Below the pieces are notes generated by a model. That model ran no database searches, was not told the origin of the DNA, and worked only from the letters and a program-made list of their open reading frames with translations. DNA of 30,935 nucleotides from an uncultured Spirochaetales bacterium (GTDB taxonomy: Bacteria; Spirochaetota; Spirochaetia; Treponematales; Treponemataceae): assembly GCA_946061495.1 (NCBI GenBank), contig CAMGSV010000005.1, positions 1 through 30,935 on the forward strand, given 5' to 3'. Positions 1-7,492 of the stretch are shown piece by piece. The position numbers were made by a program, and so were the translations under genes. The first letter of the stretch is position 1, and every line of letters starts with the position of its first letter.

Positions 1-1098
1 GTGGTAGTTACCATCAAATATGTGTTGGGACAGGTAATCACGTTCTGTGTACCCCTGATCATTATCGGGTTTATTGCACCTTCTATTACAAAGTTAGGGA
101 ATCATGCTTCCCGTATGTTAGGCGTTGCGCTGGCGATTGCTTATCTTTCTTCTATTGGTGCAGCATTTATGTCTATGGGAGCCGGTTATGGAATCATTCC
201 GCATCTGTCCATTCAGTCTGAGGTGGAAGGGCTGAAAGAACTTCCGGATGTTATTTTTAAACTGGATATTCCGCAGATTATGAGTGTTATGAGTGCACTG
301 GTATTTTCTGTTATGATCGGTCTGGCCGCTACATGGACCAAAGCCAGAACTGTTACAGCCATTCTGGATGAATTCCAGAAAATCGTTCTGCAGATCGTAA
401 CAAAATTTATTATTCCGATCCTTCCGTTCTTTATCGCAGCTACGTTCTGCGGACTGGCATACGAAGGTACGATTACAAAACAGGTACCGGTCTTCCTGAA
501 AGTCATTGTGATCGTAATGGCGGGACATTATATCTGGCTTACACTTCTTTATGTGCTGGCAGGTGCTTATTCCAGAAAGAATCCGCTGGAAGTACTGAAA
601 CATTATGGTCCTGCTTATCTGACAGCAGTAGGAACCATGTCCAGTGCAGCAACTCTGGCGGTTGCCCTGAATGGAGCAAGAAAATCAAAAGTTCTGAGAA
701 AAGATATGGTGGACTTTGGTATTCCGCTGTTTGCCAATATTCATCTGTGCGGTTCTGTACTGACAGAGGTATTTTTTGTTATGACCGTATCACAGATTCT
801 CTATGGACATATGCCATCCGTTGGTATGATGGTACTGTTCTGTCTGCTTCTTGGTGTCTTTGCAATCGGTGCACCGGGTGTGCCGGGAGGAACGGTTATG
901 GCTTCTCTTGGTCTGATTACAGGTGTATTACTGTTTGATGAAACAGGAACTGCTCTGATGCTGACGATCTTTGCACTTCAGGACAGCTTTGGAACTGCAT
1001 GTAATGTAACCGGTGACGGTGCACTTACCTTATTCCTTACAGGATATGCAGAGAAACATAAAATTACAGAACAGAATCTGACAAGTATTGATTTTTAA
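1..1098 (+). CDS. Cation:dicarboxylate symporter, 5' end outside window
   Basis: This is a polytopic inner-membrane transporter of the sodium/proton:dicarboxylate symporter family, which imports C4-dicarboxylates or acidic amino acids. The 365 visible residues are almost entirely hydrophobic helices, beginning at once with a membrane segment (VLGQVITFCVPLIIIGFIAP). Near the C-terminus there are a glycine/proline-rich loop (GAPGVPGGTVMAS) and the segment FGTACNVTGDGALTLF, both typical of the family's substrate and cation site. Family members are usually about 390 to 430 residues, so some tens of N-terminal residues probably lie before the window; the GTG at position 1 is just a codon. A terminator follows within 12 nt, so this ends its transcription unit. 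The exact substrate cannot be told from sequence. Confidence 0.8.
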   Translation: MVVTIKYVLGQVITFCVPLIIIGFIAPSITKLGNHASRMLGVALAIAYLSSIGAAFMSMGAGYGIIPHLSIQSEVEGLKELPDVIFKLDIPQIMSVMSALVFSVMIGLAATWTKARTVTAILDEFQKIVLQIVTKFIIPILPFFIAATFCGLAYEGTITKQVPVFLKVIVIVMAGHYIWLTLLYVLAGAYSRKNPLEVLKHYGPAYLTAVGTMSSAATLAVALNGARKSKVLRKDMVDFGIPLFANIHLCGSVLTEVFFVMTVSQILYGHMPSVGMMVLFCLLLGVFAIGAPGVPGGTVMASLGLITGVLLFDETGTALMLTIFALQDSFGTACNVTGDGALTLFLTGYAEKHKITEQNLTSIDF

Positions 1099-1109
1099 AG
1101 GATGATAAG

Positions 1110-1149
1110 GAGCAGATGGGAAAAGAAAAATCCTGTCTGTTCTTTTTTT
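1110..1149 (+). terminator. Intrinsic terminator of the dicarboxylate symporter gene
   Basis: A 12-bp stem with G-U pairs (GAGCAGATGGGA at 1110-1121 against TCCTGTCTGTTC at 1131-1142) closes an A-rich loop and is followed by seven T residues. It starts 12 nt after the stop codon. Confidence 0.85.
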
Positions 1150-1205
1150 GTGTCTTTATGAAAAAAACACTTGTATTTCCTGTAAGAATATGGTAAAGTA
1201 AATTC

Positions 1206-1301
1206 CGTTGTAGAACAACGACTCTGGAGAGTCTCAAGTAAGAGCGCCGAAGGTGTACGGCAGTTTACGGACTGTTAATCTCTCAGGCAAAAGGACAGAG
1301 T
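1206..1301 (+). promoter_or_regulatory. Glycine riboswitch, single aptamer with 5' hairpin
   Basis: The aptamer core carries the conserved blocks of the glycine riboswitch: GGAGAG at 1226-1231, GCGCCGAAGG at 1244-1253 and CAGGCAAAAGGACAGAG at 1284-1300. P1 is formed by ACTCTG (1221-1226) and CAGAGT (1296-1301). Only one aptamer is present, although many glycine riboswitches are tandem. Directly 5' lies a small hairpin (CGTTGT-AGA-ACAACG, 1206-1220), which could be the accessory 'ghost' element described for single-aptamer forms; that is inference. The expression platform is the terminator at 1346-1376. The sequence TACTCT at 1334-1339 can pair with AGAGTA at 1298-1303 and so compete with P1. 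The downstream gene is a glycine/alanine symporter, which fits glycine control. Confidence 0.9.
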
Positions 1302-1345
1302 ATACAAAGGATTATCTTGTATATGTTTTGTCGTACTCTTATGAG

Positions 1346-1376
1346 ACTGTGGAGAAGGAGAATCCACAGTTTTTTT
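1346..1376 (+). terminator. Riboswitch-controlled intrinsic terminator
   Basis: An 8-bp stem (ACTGTGGA at 1346-1353, TCCACAGT at 1363-1370) is followed by a run of T residues. It lies between the glycine aptamer and the symporter start codon, so it is the likely expression platform. Whether glycine turns the gene on or off cannot be settled by eye. Confidence 0.8.
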
Positions 1377-1416
1377 GTATTCACAGAAAAGAAAAAGAGA
1401 GGACGGAAAGAAAAAA

Positions 1417-2850
1417 ATGTTACAATCAATCGACAAGTTTATCACCTGGTTTGACGGAGTAGTGTGGGGACTCCCCCTGATCATTCTCATTTTATGTACA
1501 GGTATTTATCTGACATTGAGTATGGGATTTCTGCAGGTACGTCATCTGGGAAAAGCTTTAAAATTCATGTTAAAAAATGAAGAAGGCGGAAAGGGCGAAG
1601 TCAGCAGTTTTGGTGCTCTTTGTACAGCCATGTCAGCAACCATCGGTACAGGAAATATCGTAGGTGTTGCAACTGCTCTGGCAGCAGGCGGCCCTGGAGC
1701 TCTCTTCTGGATGGTAGTCGCAGCATTCTTCGGAATGGCTACCAAATATGCAGAAGGTGTGCTGGCGATCAAATATCGTACCATTGACAAAGATGGTCAT
1801 GTACTGGGCGGACCTTTCTATTATATTGAAAATGGTATGGGTGTCCAGTGGAAATGGCTGGCAAAGATTTTCGCATTCTTTGGTGCCGGTGTAGGTCTTT
1901 TGGGAATTGGTACCTTTACCCAGGTAAATGGGATCTCTTCTGCAGTATGTAATTTCTTTGATCCGGAAAAACTGCATACAGTATCACTTCTTGGAAGAGA
2001 TTATTCCATTGCTACCGTTGTTGCAGGACTTTGTCTTACCGTATTTGTAGGACTGGTCGTAATCGGCGGTCTTAAGAGAATTGCAAAAGTTTCTGAAATC
2101 GTTGTACCGTTTATGGCAGTTTTGTATTTTGTATTTGCACTGATTATTATTGTGACACATATTACAGAACTTCCGGCTGCTGTTGTGACGATTGTAAAAA
2201 GTGCATTTACCGGAAGCGCACTGGCAGGCGGTGCTGCCGGTACGATGATCGTTGCAATGCAGAAAGGAATTGCCCGTGGTATTTTCTCAAATGAAGCAGG
2301 TCTTGGTAGCGCTCCGATTGCGGCAGCAGCAGCCCAGACACATTCTACAGTTCGTCAGGGCCTTGTCTCTATGACAGGAACTTTTATTGATACCATTATT
2401 ATCTGTTCTATGACAGGACTTACGATTGTTATGACAGGTACCTGGAATACAGGACTGGAAGGTGTGGCTATTACAACTGCTGCATTCCAGAAAGGCCTTC
2501 CATTCCCTCCGGCAGTTGCTTCTCTGGTATTGATGGTATGTCTGGTATTCTTTGCGTTTACTACGATTCTTGGATGGAACTACTATGGAGAACGTTGCAT
2601 TGAATATCTGTTCAACCGGAATCAGAAGGTAGTAAAAGGATATCGCTGGTTGTATATTCTGGCAATCTTTATCGGACCTTATATGACCGTACAGGCTGTA
2701 TGGAACATTGCAGATATTTTTAACGCACTGATGGCGTTCCCGAACCTGATTGCACTGATTGTACTTAGTCGTGTGGTAGTTGCAGAGACAAAAGCATTTT
2801 TCGGCAAAGAGAAAAAAGAAGTGACAGCAAATAAAAGCTGCACAGAATAA
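1417..2850 (+). CDS. Alanine/glycine:cation symporter (AgcS family)
   Basis: This 477-residue inner-membrane protein imports alanine or glycine with sodium or protons. Family signatures visible are MSATIGTGNIVGVATALAAG in the N-terminal third, GPGALFWMVVAAFFGMATKY just after it, FYYIENGMG, and a central GIARGIFSNEAGLGSAPIAA block; length is normal for AgcS. The start chosen is ATG 1417, giving MLQSIDKF and a GGAAAG ribosome site just upstream. An in-frame TTG at 1375 lies inside the terminator T-run and is rejected. The gene is under the glycine riboswitch and ends at a strong terminator, so it is monocistronic. Glycine rather than alanine as main substrate is inferred from the riboswitch. 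Confidence 0.93.
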   Translation: MLQSIDKFITWFDGVVWGLPLIILILCTGIYLTLSMGFLQVRHLGKALKFMLKNEEGGKGEVSSFGALCTAMSATIGTGNIVGVATALAAGGPGALFWMVVAAFFGMATKYAEGVLAIKYRTIDKDGHVLGGPFYYIENGMGVQWKWLAKIFAFFGAGVGLLGIGTFTQVNGISSAVCNFFDPEKLHTVSLLGRDYSIATVVAGLCLTVFVGLVVIGGLKRIAKVSEIVVPFMAVLYFVFALIIIVTHITELPAAVVTIVKSAFTGSALAGGAAGTMIVAMQKGIARGIFSNEAGLGSAPIAAAAAQTHSTVRQGLVSMTGTFIDTIIICSMTGLTIVMTGTWNTGLEGVAITTAAFQKGLPFPPAVASLVLMVCLVFFAFTTILGWNYYGERCIEYLFNRNQKVVKGYRWLYILAIFIGPYMTVQAVWNIADIFNALMAFPNLIALIVLSRVVVAETKAFFGKEKKEVTANKSCTE

Positions 2851-2871
2851 TTGAGTCTTTAGAAACGACAC

Positions 2872-2930
2872 CCCGGTGGGGGATTTTCCGTAAAATCGAG
2901 TATGGAAAATCTCTCACCGGGATTTTTTTT
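2872..2930 (+). terminator. Intrinsic terminator of the AgcS gene
   Basis: A long stem begins with CCCGGTG (2872-2878) paired to CACCGGG (2915-2921), continues inward through GGATTTTCC/GGAAAATC, and is followed by eight T residues at 2923-2930. Confidence 0.9.
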
Positions 2931-3053
2931 GTAACATTTTTGGTAAGATTTGTTAAAGAAATTTAAGATGTAAATTGTTGCATATTGTTGAAAAAAAAGG
3001 TATCATTAGGCTGTATACGAAGTGTTTAGGCAGGGAAATGAGGGAATAAGAGT

Positions 3054-4178
3054 ATGAGTGAACGTAGAAGAGAAGATTTGGATCGGGAACGAGCCAGAAG
3101 AGAAAGAATTCTTCGTATGAGAGAAGCGAAACGGCGTCAGCTGCGCAGAAGGAAGATGATGCGTTTAGGGGTGATGGCTTTTGTACTGGTTTTGGTCGTA
3201 GTACTGATTGGTAAGGGGATCGGTAAACTGTTTTCCGGAAAATCCGGTGGAAAGGCAGATGTTTCTGTAGAAGTACAGGCACAGGCATCCGAAGATACTT
3301 CAGCAGCAGGAAGACAGCCGGTGATGAGTGCGGCAGATCTGAATAAGATGAAATCAGCCGGAACGATTGGCTGGCAGCAGGATGAGACTGGATGGTGGTA
3401 TCGGAATGCAGACGGCAGTTTTTATGAAAGCGGCTGGCAGGAAATTGATGGAAAAGAATATTATTTTGATGACAATGGATATATGGTAACCGGCTGGCAG
3501 GAGATCGATGGAAAAGACTGCTATTTTAATGAAGACGGGCAATATGAGGAAGCAGCACAAAGACCGATGGTTGCTCTGACCTTCGATGATGGTCCGGGGC
3601 AATATACGGAAGAGCTTCTGAATTGTCTGGTGGAAAATAATGCAAAGGCAACCTTTTTTATGCTGGGACAGAATGTGGAAGCTTATCCGGACGTTGTAAA
3701 GAAACTATCGGATGCAGGAATGGAATTAGGAAACCATTCGTATGACCATCCGAATCTTCCGTCTATAGGGGCGGAAGGAACCGTGGAGCAGCTCAATAAG
3801 ACAGATGCAGCAATCAAGTCTGTGACAGGATCCGCAGCTACGGTAATGCGTCCGACAGGTGGTGCTTACAATGAAACCATACAGAGTGTGATCGAACATC
3901 CATTGATTTTATGGAGTGTAGACACAAGAGACTGGGCTACCAGGAGTGAAGATCAGACTTATCAGGTGACGGTAGATAATGCGCAGGATGGGTCCATTGT
4001 ATTGATGCATGATATCCATGAGTGGTCCGTAAAAGCTGCAATACGTATCATTCCGGAACTGGTAGAGAAAGGTTATAAACTGGTAACAATCAGTGAGATG
4101 GCAAAGGCTAAGGGAATCGAACTGCAGAACGGACAGGCTTATTACTATATGGGTGAAGGACAGCAGCAGGTAGAATAA
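3054..4178 (+). CDS. Membrane-anchored polysaccharide deacetylase with cell-wall-binding repeats
   Basis: This 374-residue protein is a NodB-type (carbohydrate esterase 4) deacetylase likely acting on peptidoglycan or another N-acetylated glycan outside the membrane. A very basic N-terminus (residues 1-42) precedes one membrane segment (about 43-61). Residues about 101-165 hold two to three aromatic repeats of the choline/glucan-binding type (GWQQDETGWWY, SGWQEIDGKEYYF, TGWQEIDGKDCYF). The NodB domain follows from about 170, with TFDDGPG, the metal-binding HSYDHP, the RPTGG motif, DTRDW, and LMHDIH with the catalytic histidine. All core catalytic motifs are intact. The start has GAGGG 11 nt upstream. 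The gene stands alone between two terminators. The glycan target is not known. Confidence 0.88.
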   Translation: MSERRREDLDRERARRERILRMREAKRRQLRRRKMMRLGVMAFVLVLVVVLIGKGIGKLFSGKSGGKADVSVEVQAQASEDTSAAGRQPVMSAADLNKMKSAGTIGWQQDETGWWYRNADGSFYESGWQEIDGKEYYFDDNGYMVTGWQEIDGKDCYFNEDGQYEEAAQRPMVALTFDDGPGQYTEELLNCLVENNAKATFFMLGQNVEAYPDVVKKLSDAGMELGNHSYDHPNLPSIGAEGTVEQLNKTDAAIKSVTGSAATVMRPTGGAYNETIQSVIEHPLILWSVDTRDWATRSEDQTYQVTVDNAQDGSIVLMHDIHEWSVKAAIRIIPELVEKGYKLVTISEMAKAKGIELQNGQAYYYMGEGQQQVE

Positions 4179-4195
4179 TGATACATAAATATACG

Positions 4196-4230
4196 GAAAT
4201 CCCCGGGGAATTTGATTCCCCGGGGATTTC
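4196..4230. terminator. Bidirectional hairpin between convergent genes
   Basis: A perfect 16-bp stem (4196-4211 paired with 4215-4230, core TCCCCGGGGA) with a 3-nt loop lies between the deacetylase stop and the convergent adhE stop. T-rich flanks are short on both sides, so it is probably a shared terminator or 3'-end stabiliser. Confidence 0.75.
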
Positions 4231-4252
4231 TGTTATCGTTTGGAATGAGGTT

Positions 4253-5626
4253 TTATCCTTCGTAGTATGCTTTCAGATACATTTCTTTCATTTCAGACAT
4301 AAGAGGATATCTTGGGTTTGCACCGGTACACTGGTCATTGAATGCGTTTTCTACCATTTCATCCAGAGTATCCAGGAAGGCTTTCTCATCGATACCATAA
4401 TCCTTAATCGTTCTCTTAATACCAACTCTTTCTTTCAGATCTGCAATGGCTTTGATGAAGTTTTCAAATACTTCGTCATCATTCTTGCCGGTAATACCTA
4501 CAAAACGAGCAACTTCACAGTATCTTTCTTTTGCATGTGGATATGGATACTGTGAGAAGGTACCCATTTTCACAGGAGCCGGATCTGCATTGTAACGCAT
4601 AACGTGTTCAATCAGAAGAGCATTTGCAATACCGTGTGGCAGGTGATGATAAGCACCCAGTTTATGAGCCATGGAGTGACAGATTCCAAGGAATGCATTC
4701 GCAAATGCCATACCTGCTAAGGTAGAAGCATTACCCATTTTTTCTCTTGCAATCGGGTCAGCAGCACCTTTTTCATATGCTGTAGGTAGATAATCAAAGA
4801 TAATCTTGGAAGCTTTCAGTGCAAGACCATCTGTGAAATCGGTTGCCATAATGGAAACATAAGCTTCCAGAGCATGAGTCAGAGCATCAATACCGGATGC
4901 ACTGGTCAGACCCTTTGGCTGACTCATCATGAAGTCTGCATCAATGATTGCCATATTTGGAAGCAGTTCATAGTCTGCGATTGGCCATTTTGTTCCTGTT
5001 GTTGCATCTGTGATGATTGCAAACGGTGTTACTTCGGAGCCGGTACCGGAAGAAGTCGGGATGGAGACCATCATAGCTTTTTCGCCCATCTTCGGGAATA
5101 CGTAAACTCGTTTACGGATATCCATGAAGTCCATAGCCAGATCTTCAAAGTTGCATTCCGGATGTTCATACATGAGCCACATGATTTTCGCACAGTCCAT
5201 AGCAGAACCGCCGCCCAGAGCGATGATTACATCAGGACCGAATGCTTTCAGCTGTGCAAGACCTCTCTGTGCACACTGCAGTGTCGGGTCAGGAGTTACT
5301 TCAAAGAAGCATTCATATGGGATTCCCATTTCATCCAGTTTATCAGTAATTGGTTTTGTATGTCCGTTCTGATACAGGAAAGTATCGGTTACGAGGAACG
5401 CTTTCTTCTTGTTGTAGTAATTTTTCAGCTCATCCAGAGCTACAGGCAGACAGCCTTTTTTAAAGTAAACCTTTTCAGGTGTTCTAAACCACAGCATGTT
5501 CTCTCTCCTTTCAGCAACGGTCTTAATATTCAGAAGATGTTTCACGCCAACGTTTTCTGAAACAGAGTTGCCTCCGTAAGAACCGCATCCAAGAGTCAGA
5601 GAAGGAGCAAGTTTGAAGTTATAAAG
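4253..5626 (-). CDS. adhE: AdhE C-terminal half (iron alcohol dehydrogenase), 5' truncated
   Basis: This is the alcohol dehydrogenase half of the bifunctional acetaldehyde/alcohol dehydrogenase AdhE, which reduces acetaldehyde to ethanol with NADH. Visible are the AdhE linker (YNFKLAPSLTLGCGSYGG, then NSVSENVG), the cofactor motif GGGSAMDCAK, TTSSGTGSEVTPF-like PTSSGTGSEVTPF, and the iron ligands in DALTHALEAY and CHSMAHKLG...HLPHG. A complete AdhE is about 860 to 900 residues; only the last 457 or so are here. Recognisable AdhE sequence extends to 5626 and is lost immediately upstream, where the frame runs on without a start codon to a stop. The first in-frame ATG is well inside the domain and the GTG at 5545 is in the linker, so no native start exists. 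Either the gene is broken or the contig is chimeric at this point. Confidence 0.9.
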   Translation of the reverse strand, partial: LYNFKLAPSLTLGCGSYGGNSVSENVGVKHLLNIKTVAERRENMLWFRTPEKVYFKKGCLPVALDELKNYYNKKKAFLVTDTFLYQNGHTKPITDKLDEMGIPYECFFEVTPDPTLQCAQRGLAQLKAFGPDVIIALGGGSAMDCAKIMWLMYEHPECNFEDLAMDFMDIRKRVYVFPKMGEKAMMVSIPTSSGTGSEVTPFAIITDATTGTKWPIADYELLPNMAIIDADFMMSQPKGLTSASGIDALTHALEAYVSIMATDFTDGLALKASKIIFDYLPTAYEKGAADPIAREKMGNASTLAGMAFANAFLGICHSMAHKLGAYHHLPHGIANALLIEHVMRYNADPAPVKMGTFSQYPYPHAKERYCEVARFVGITGKNDDEVFENFIKAIADLKERVGIKRTIKDYGIDEKAFLDTLDEMVENAFNDQCTGANPRYPLMSEMKEMYLKAYYEG

Positions 5627-5628
5627 GG

Positions 5629-5643
5629 TACATGTTTCATGTA
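5629..5643. repeat. Short palindrome next to the adhE break
   Basis: TACATG-TTT-CATGTA is a perfect 6-bp inverted repeat lying immediately beyond the last recognisable adhE codon. It could be an operator half-site pair or chance in AT-rich DNA. Confidence 0.5.
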
Positions 5644-5662
5644 TGTTATAAATTATATTATA

Positions 5663-5691
5663 ATAGTATGCTTATCATATATTCTTGTCAA
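5663..5691 (-). promoter_or_regulatory. Candidate promoter facing the adhE fragment
   Basis: On the minus strand TTGACA (5691-5686) is followed after 17 nt by TACTAT (5668-5663); a TATAAT also lies at 5662-5657. It points into the truncated adhE but is not followed by a ribosome site and start. If the contig is chimeric it may belong to the right-hand genome and originally served a different gene. Confidence 0.5.
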
Positions 5692-5776
5692 GAAGGAAGA
5701 GAGTTGAAAATTGGGAAATAATTTCTCTGATTTCCATTTCTTTCCGTCGGCTCAATTGGACTTCATCGACAGGGTG

Positions 5777-5880
5777 ATTTCTCACTGAGAAGGGGCTGGA
5801 AACTCAGTGAGAAAAAATTTTTTCTCACTGGAAAACCATTGGTTTCTCAGTGAGAAGCCGCCGCATTCTCAGTGAGAAAT
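5777..5880. repeat. Cluster of five TTCTCACTGAGAA-type inverted repeats
   Basis: Five near copies of a 13-nt element that is itself almost palindromic occur at about 5778-5791, 5801-5816, 5818-5834, 5841-5856 and 5865-5880, in mixed orientations (TTCTCACTGAGAA or TTCTCAGTGAGAA). Copies two and three join into a perfect 26-bp palindrome at 5805-5830 centred on AAAAATTTTT. The rest of the gene-free stretch 5627-5977 shows only an AT-rich block (5640-5690) and an ordinary GC-rich segment leading to the U32 stop codon. The role is unknown; a repeat family, a multi-hairpin terminator for the U32 operon, or operators are all possible. Confidence 0.75.
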
Positions 5881-5977
5881 TGGTGTGGGCGGACAGTGGC
5901 ACTGTTTGTGGGACTGGAACCGGGGGCGAGAAGCTAGGGAACAATGAGAAGCCACCCGCTCCAAGTTCCTCCACGCC

Positions 5978-7492
5978 TCACACCCTGCACCGCACCAGCA
6001 TTCCCTGCGACAAGGGCAGGTGGGTGTAGATGAGGCAGGGGTGGCCGTGGCATACCCAGTCCATCAGTTCTCCGGTGGCCGGATTCACCAACTGGTAGTC
6101 GGCACCAGAGGCGGTGAGGGCGGCGGTATCCGGGGCGATGAACTGGAGCTCCGTGGCTGGAGCCGACGTGTTGCCGGACCGAGGGGCTGAAATCTTGTTC
6201 ATGGAGTCGTAGACATAGAAGTGCCAGCCCTCTTTGTAGGTGACTACTGGCGGGCATTTTTCCGGATGGGCGGCATGGTCGGCCTCCCGTGCTGCCCGGG
6301 CGGCGGGGTGCAGGGCCTCCAGCTCCTGCTGGCGGGTGGCAAGGGTTTGGGTCGCCTGCGCCAGGACCTGCTCCGTGGAAACCTGGGTGCCCACGGCGGC
6401 GCAGAGGTCGTAGGGGCTGGTGGTGGCGCCGCTGGTGGTCTCGTTGGCATCGTCGGAACCATAGTAGAAGCCGGTGCCAAAGGCACGGTGGCTGGTGTTG
6501 TACAGCTCGTCCACAAAGGGGGCGGCCTCTTCCCGGCTGATTTTTCCCTCCAGGGCATCAATGGCCTTGCGGTAGGCACGGGTCACCAGGGCCACGTAGT
6601 AGACGCTTTTCATGCGGCCCTCCACCTTGAGGGAGTCAACGCCGGCAGCCTTCATGTCGGCCAGGTGGTCGATCATGCACAGGTCCTTGGAGGAGAGGAT
6701 GGCGGTGAAGTCCTCCCCCTCAAAGATGGGGAAATACTCGCCGGGCCGCTTCTTTTCCTCCAGCACCAGGGTTCCGGACTGGGCCAGCTCCTTGTCCACT
6801 AGGGGGCCGCCCAGAAAATTGACGGCCGCCTCCTGCTGTGGCATTTTTTTTGGTGAGCGGAGAAGGCTGCCTTGGGGCTGGCTGGCGAGCAGGTTGTAGT
6901 CCCAGCGGCAGGAGTGGGAGCAGGCCCCGCCGTTGGCGCTGCGGCCCGTCAGGTAGGAGCTCAAAAGGCAGCGGCCGGAGTAGGCGATGCACATGGCACC
7001 GTGGCCAAAGGCCTCCAGCTCCATCTCCGGCACGGCATCCTTGATTTCACGAATCTCCTCCAGGGATGCCTCCCGCCCCAGCACCACCCGCTTGAAACCC
7101 AGCTGGCGGTAGAGCTTCACCGCCTCCCGGTTGATGCAGTTTGCCTGGGTGCTCAGGTGGAGCGCCGCCTGGGGAAAGTGCTTCTGGATGAGGTTCACCA
7201 TGCCGATGTCCTGGATGATGAAGGAGTCGATGGGATAGCAGCGGAAGTAGTCCAGCTCGCTGAGGAACTTGTCGATGTCCCGGTTGTGGAAGGTGATGTT
7301 CAGGGCGCAGAAGAGCTTCTTGTCAGGATGCTGCTCCTTCAGCCTGATGATGCGCTCATACTCCTGCTGGTGGAAGTTGTCCGCCTTTACCCGCAGGGAA
7401 AAATTCTTCAGGCCGATGTAGGCGGCATCCGCCCCGTAGGTGTAGGCGTAGTAGAGCTTGTCGTAGTTACCGGCTGGTGCCACTAGTTCCAT
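5978..7492 (-). CDS. U32 'peptidase' family protein (RlhA/TrhP-like RNA hydroxylation)
   Basis: This 504-residue protein belongs to family U32, once described as collagenase-like peptidases; characterised bacterial members act in hydroxylation of 23S rRNA (RlhA) or of tRNA wobble uridine (TrhP) and use prephenate. The N-terminus (MELVAPAGNYDKLYYAYTYG) and the TIM-barrel-like first half are typical. The family core is clear: ELEAFGHGAMCIAYSGRC followed by GGACSHSCRW, giving four conserved cysteines that likely bind an iron-sulfur cluster, and later KVEGRMKSVYYVA. The C-terminal 100 residues are less conserved. Its ATG overlaps the stop of the upstream hydrolase-like gene (TAATG), so the two are cotranslated. 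Which RNA is the substrate cannot be told. Confidence 0.85.
   Translation of the reverse strand: MELVAPAGNYDKLYYAYTYGADAAYIGLKNFSLRVKADNFHQQEYERIIRLKEQHPDKKLFCALNITFHNRDIDKFLSELDYFRCYPIDSFIIQDIGMVNLIQKHFPQAALHLSTQANCINREAVKLYRQLGFKRVVLGREASLEEIREIKDAVPEMELEAFGHGAMCIAYSGRCLLSSYLTGRSANGGACSHSCRWDYNLLASQPQGSLLRSPKKMPQQEAAVNFLGGPLVDKELAQSGTLVLEEKKRPGEYFPIFEGEDFTAILSSKDLCMIDHLADMKAAGVDSLKVEGRMKSVYYVALVTRAYRKAIDALEGKISREEAAPFVDELYNTSHRAFGTGFYYGSDDANETTSGATTSPYDLCAAVGTQVSTEQVLAQATQTLATRQQELEALHPAARAAREADHAAHPEKCPPVVTYKEGWHFYVYDSMNKISAPRSGNTSAPATELQFIAPDTAALTASGADYQLVNPATGELMDWVCHGHPCLIYTHLPLSQGMLVRCRV

Noticed and set aside
4178..4555. Plus-strand 125-residue open frame overlapping the deacetylase stop
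   Set aside because: It runs through the bidirectional hairpin and antisense to adhE, without a ribosome site.
5777..5880. Short repeats considered as a CRISPR array
   Set aside because: Units are only 13 nt, orientation alternates and gaps are about 8-12 nt, so there are no spacers of usual length; no cas genes are near.
6221..7486. Several long plus-strand frames opposite the U32 gene
   Set aside because: They are repetitive Gly/Ala/Leu/Val-rich readings of GC-rich antisense; the minus-strand frame carries all U32 family motifs.
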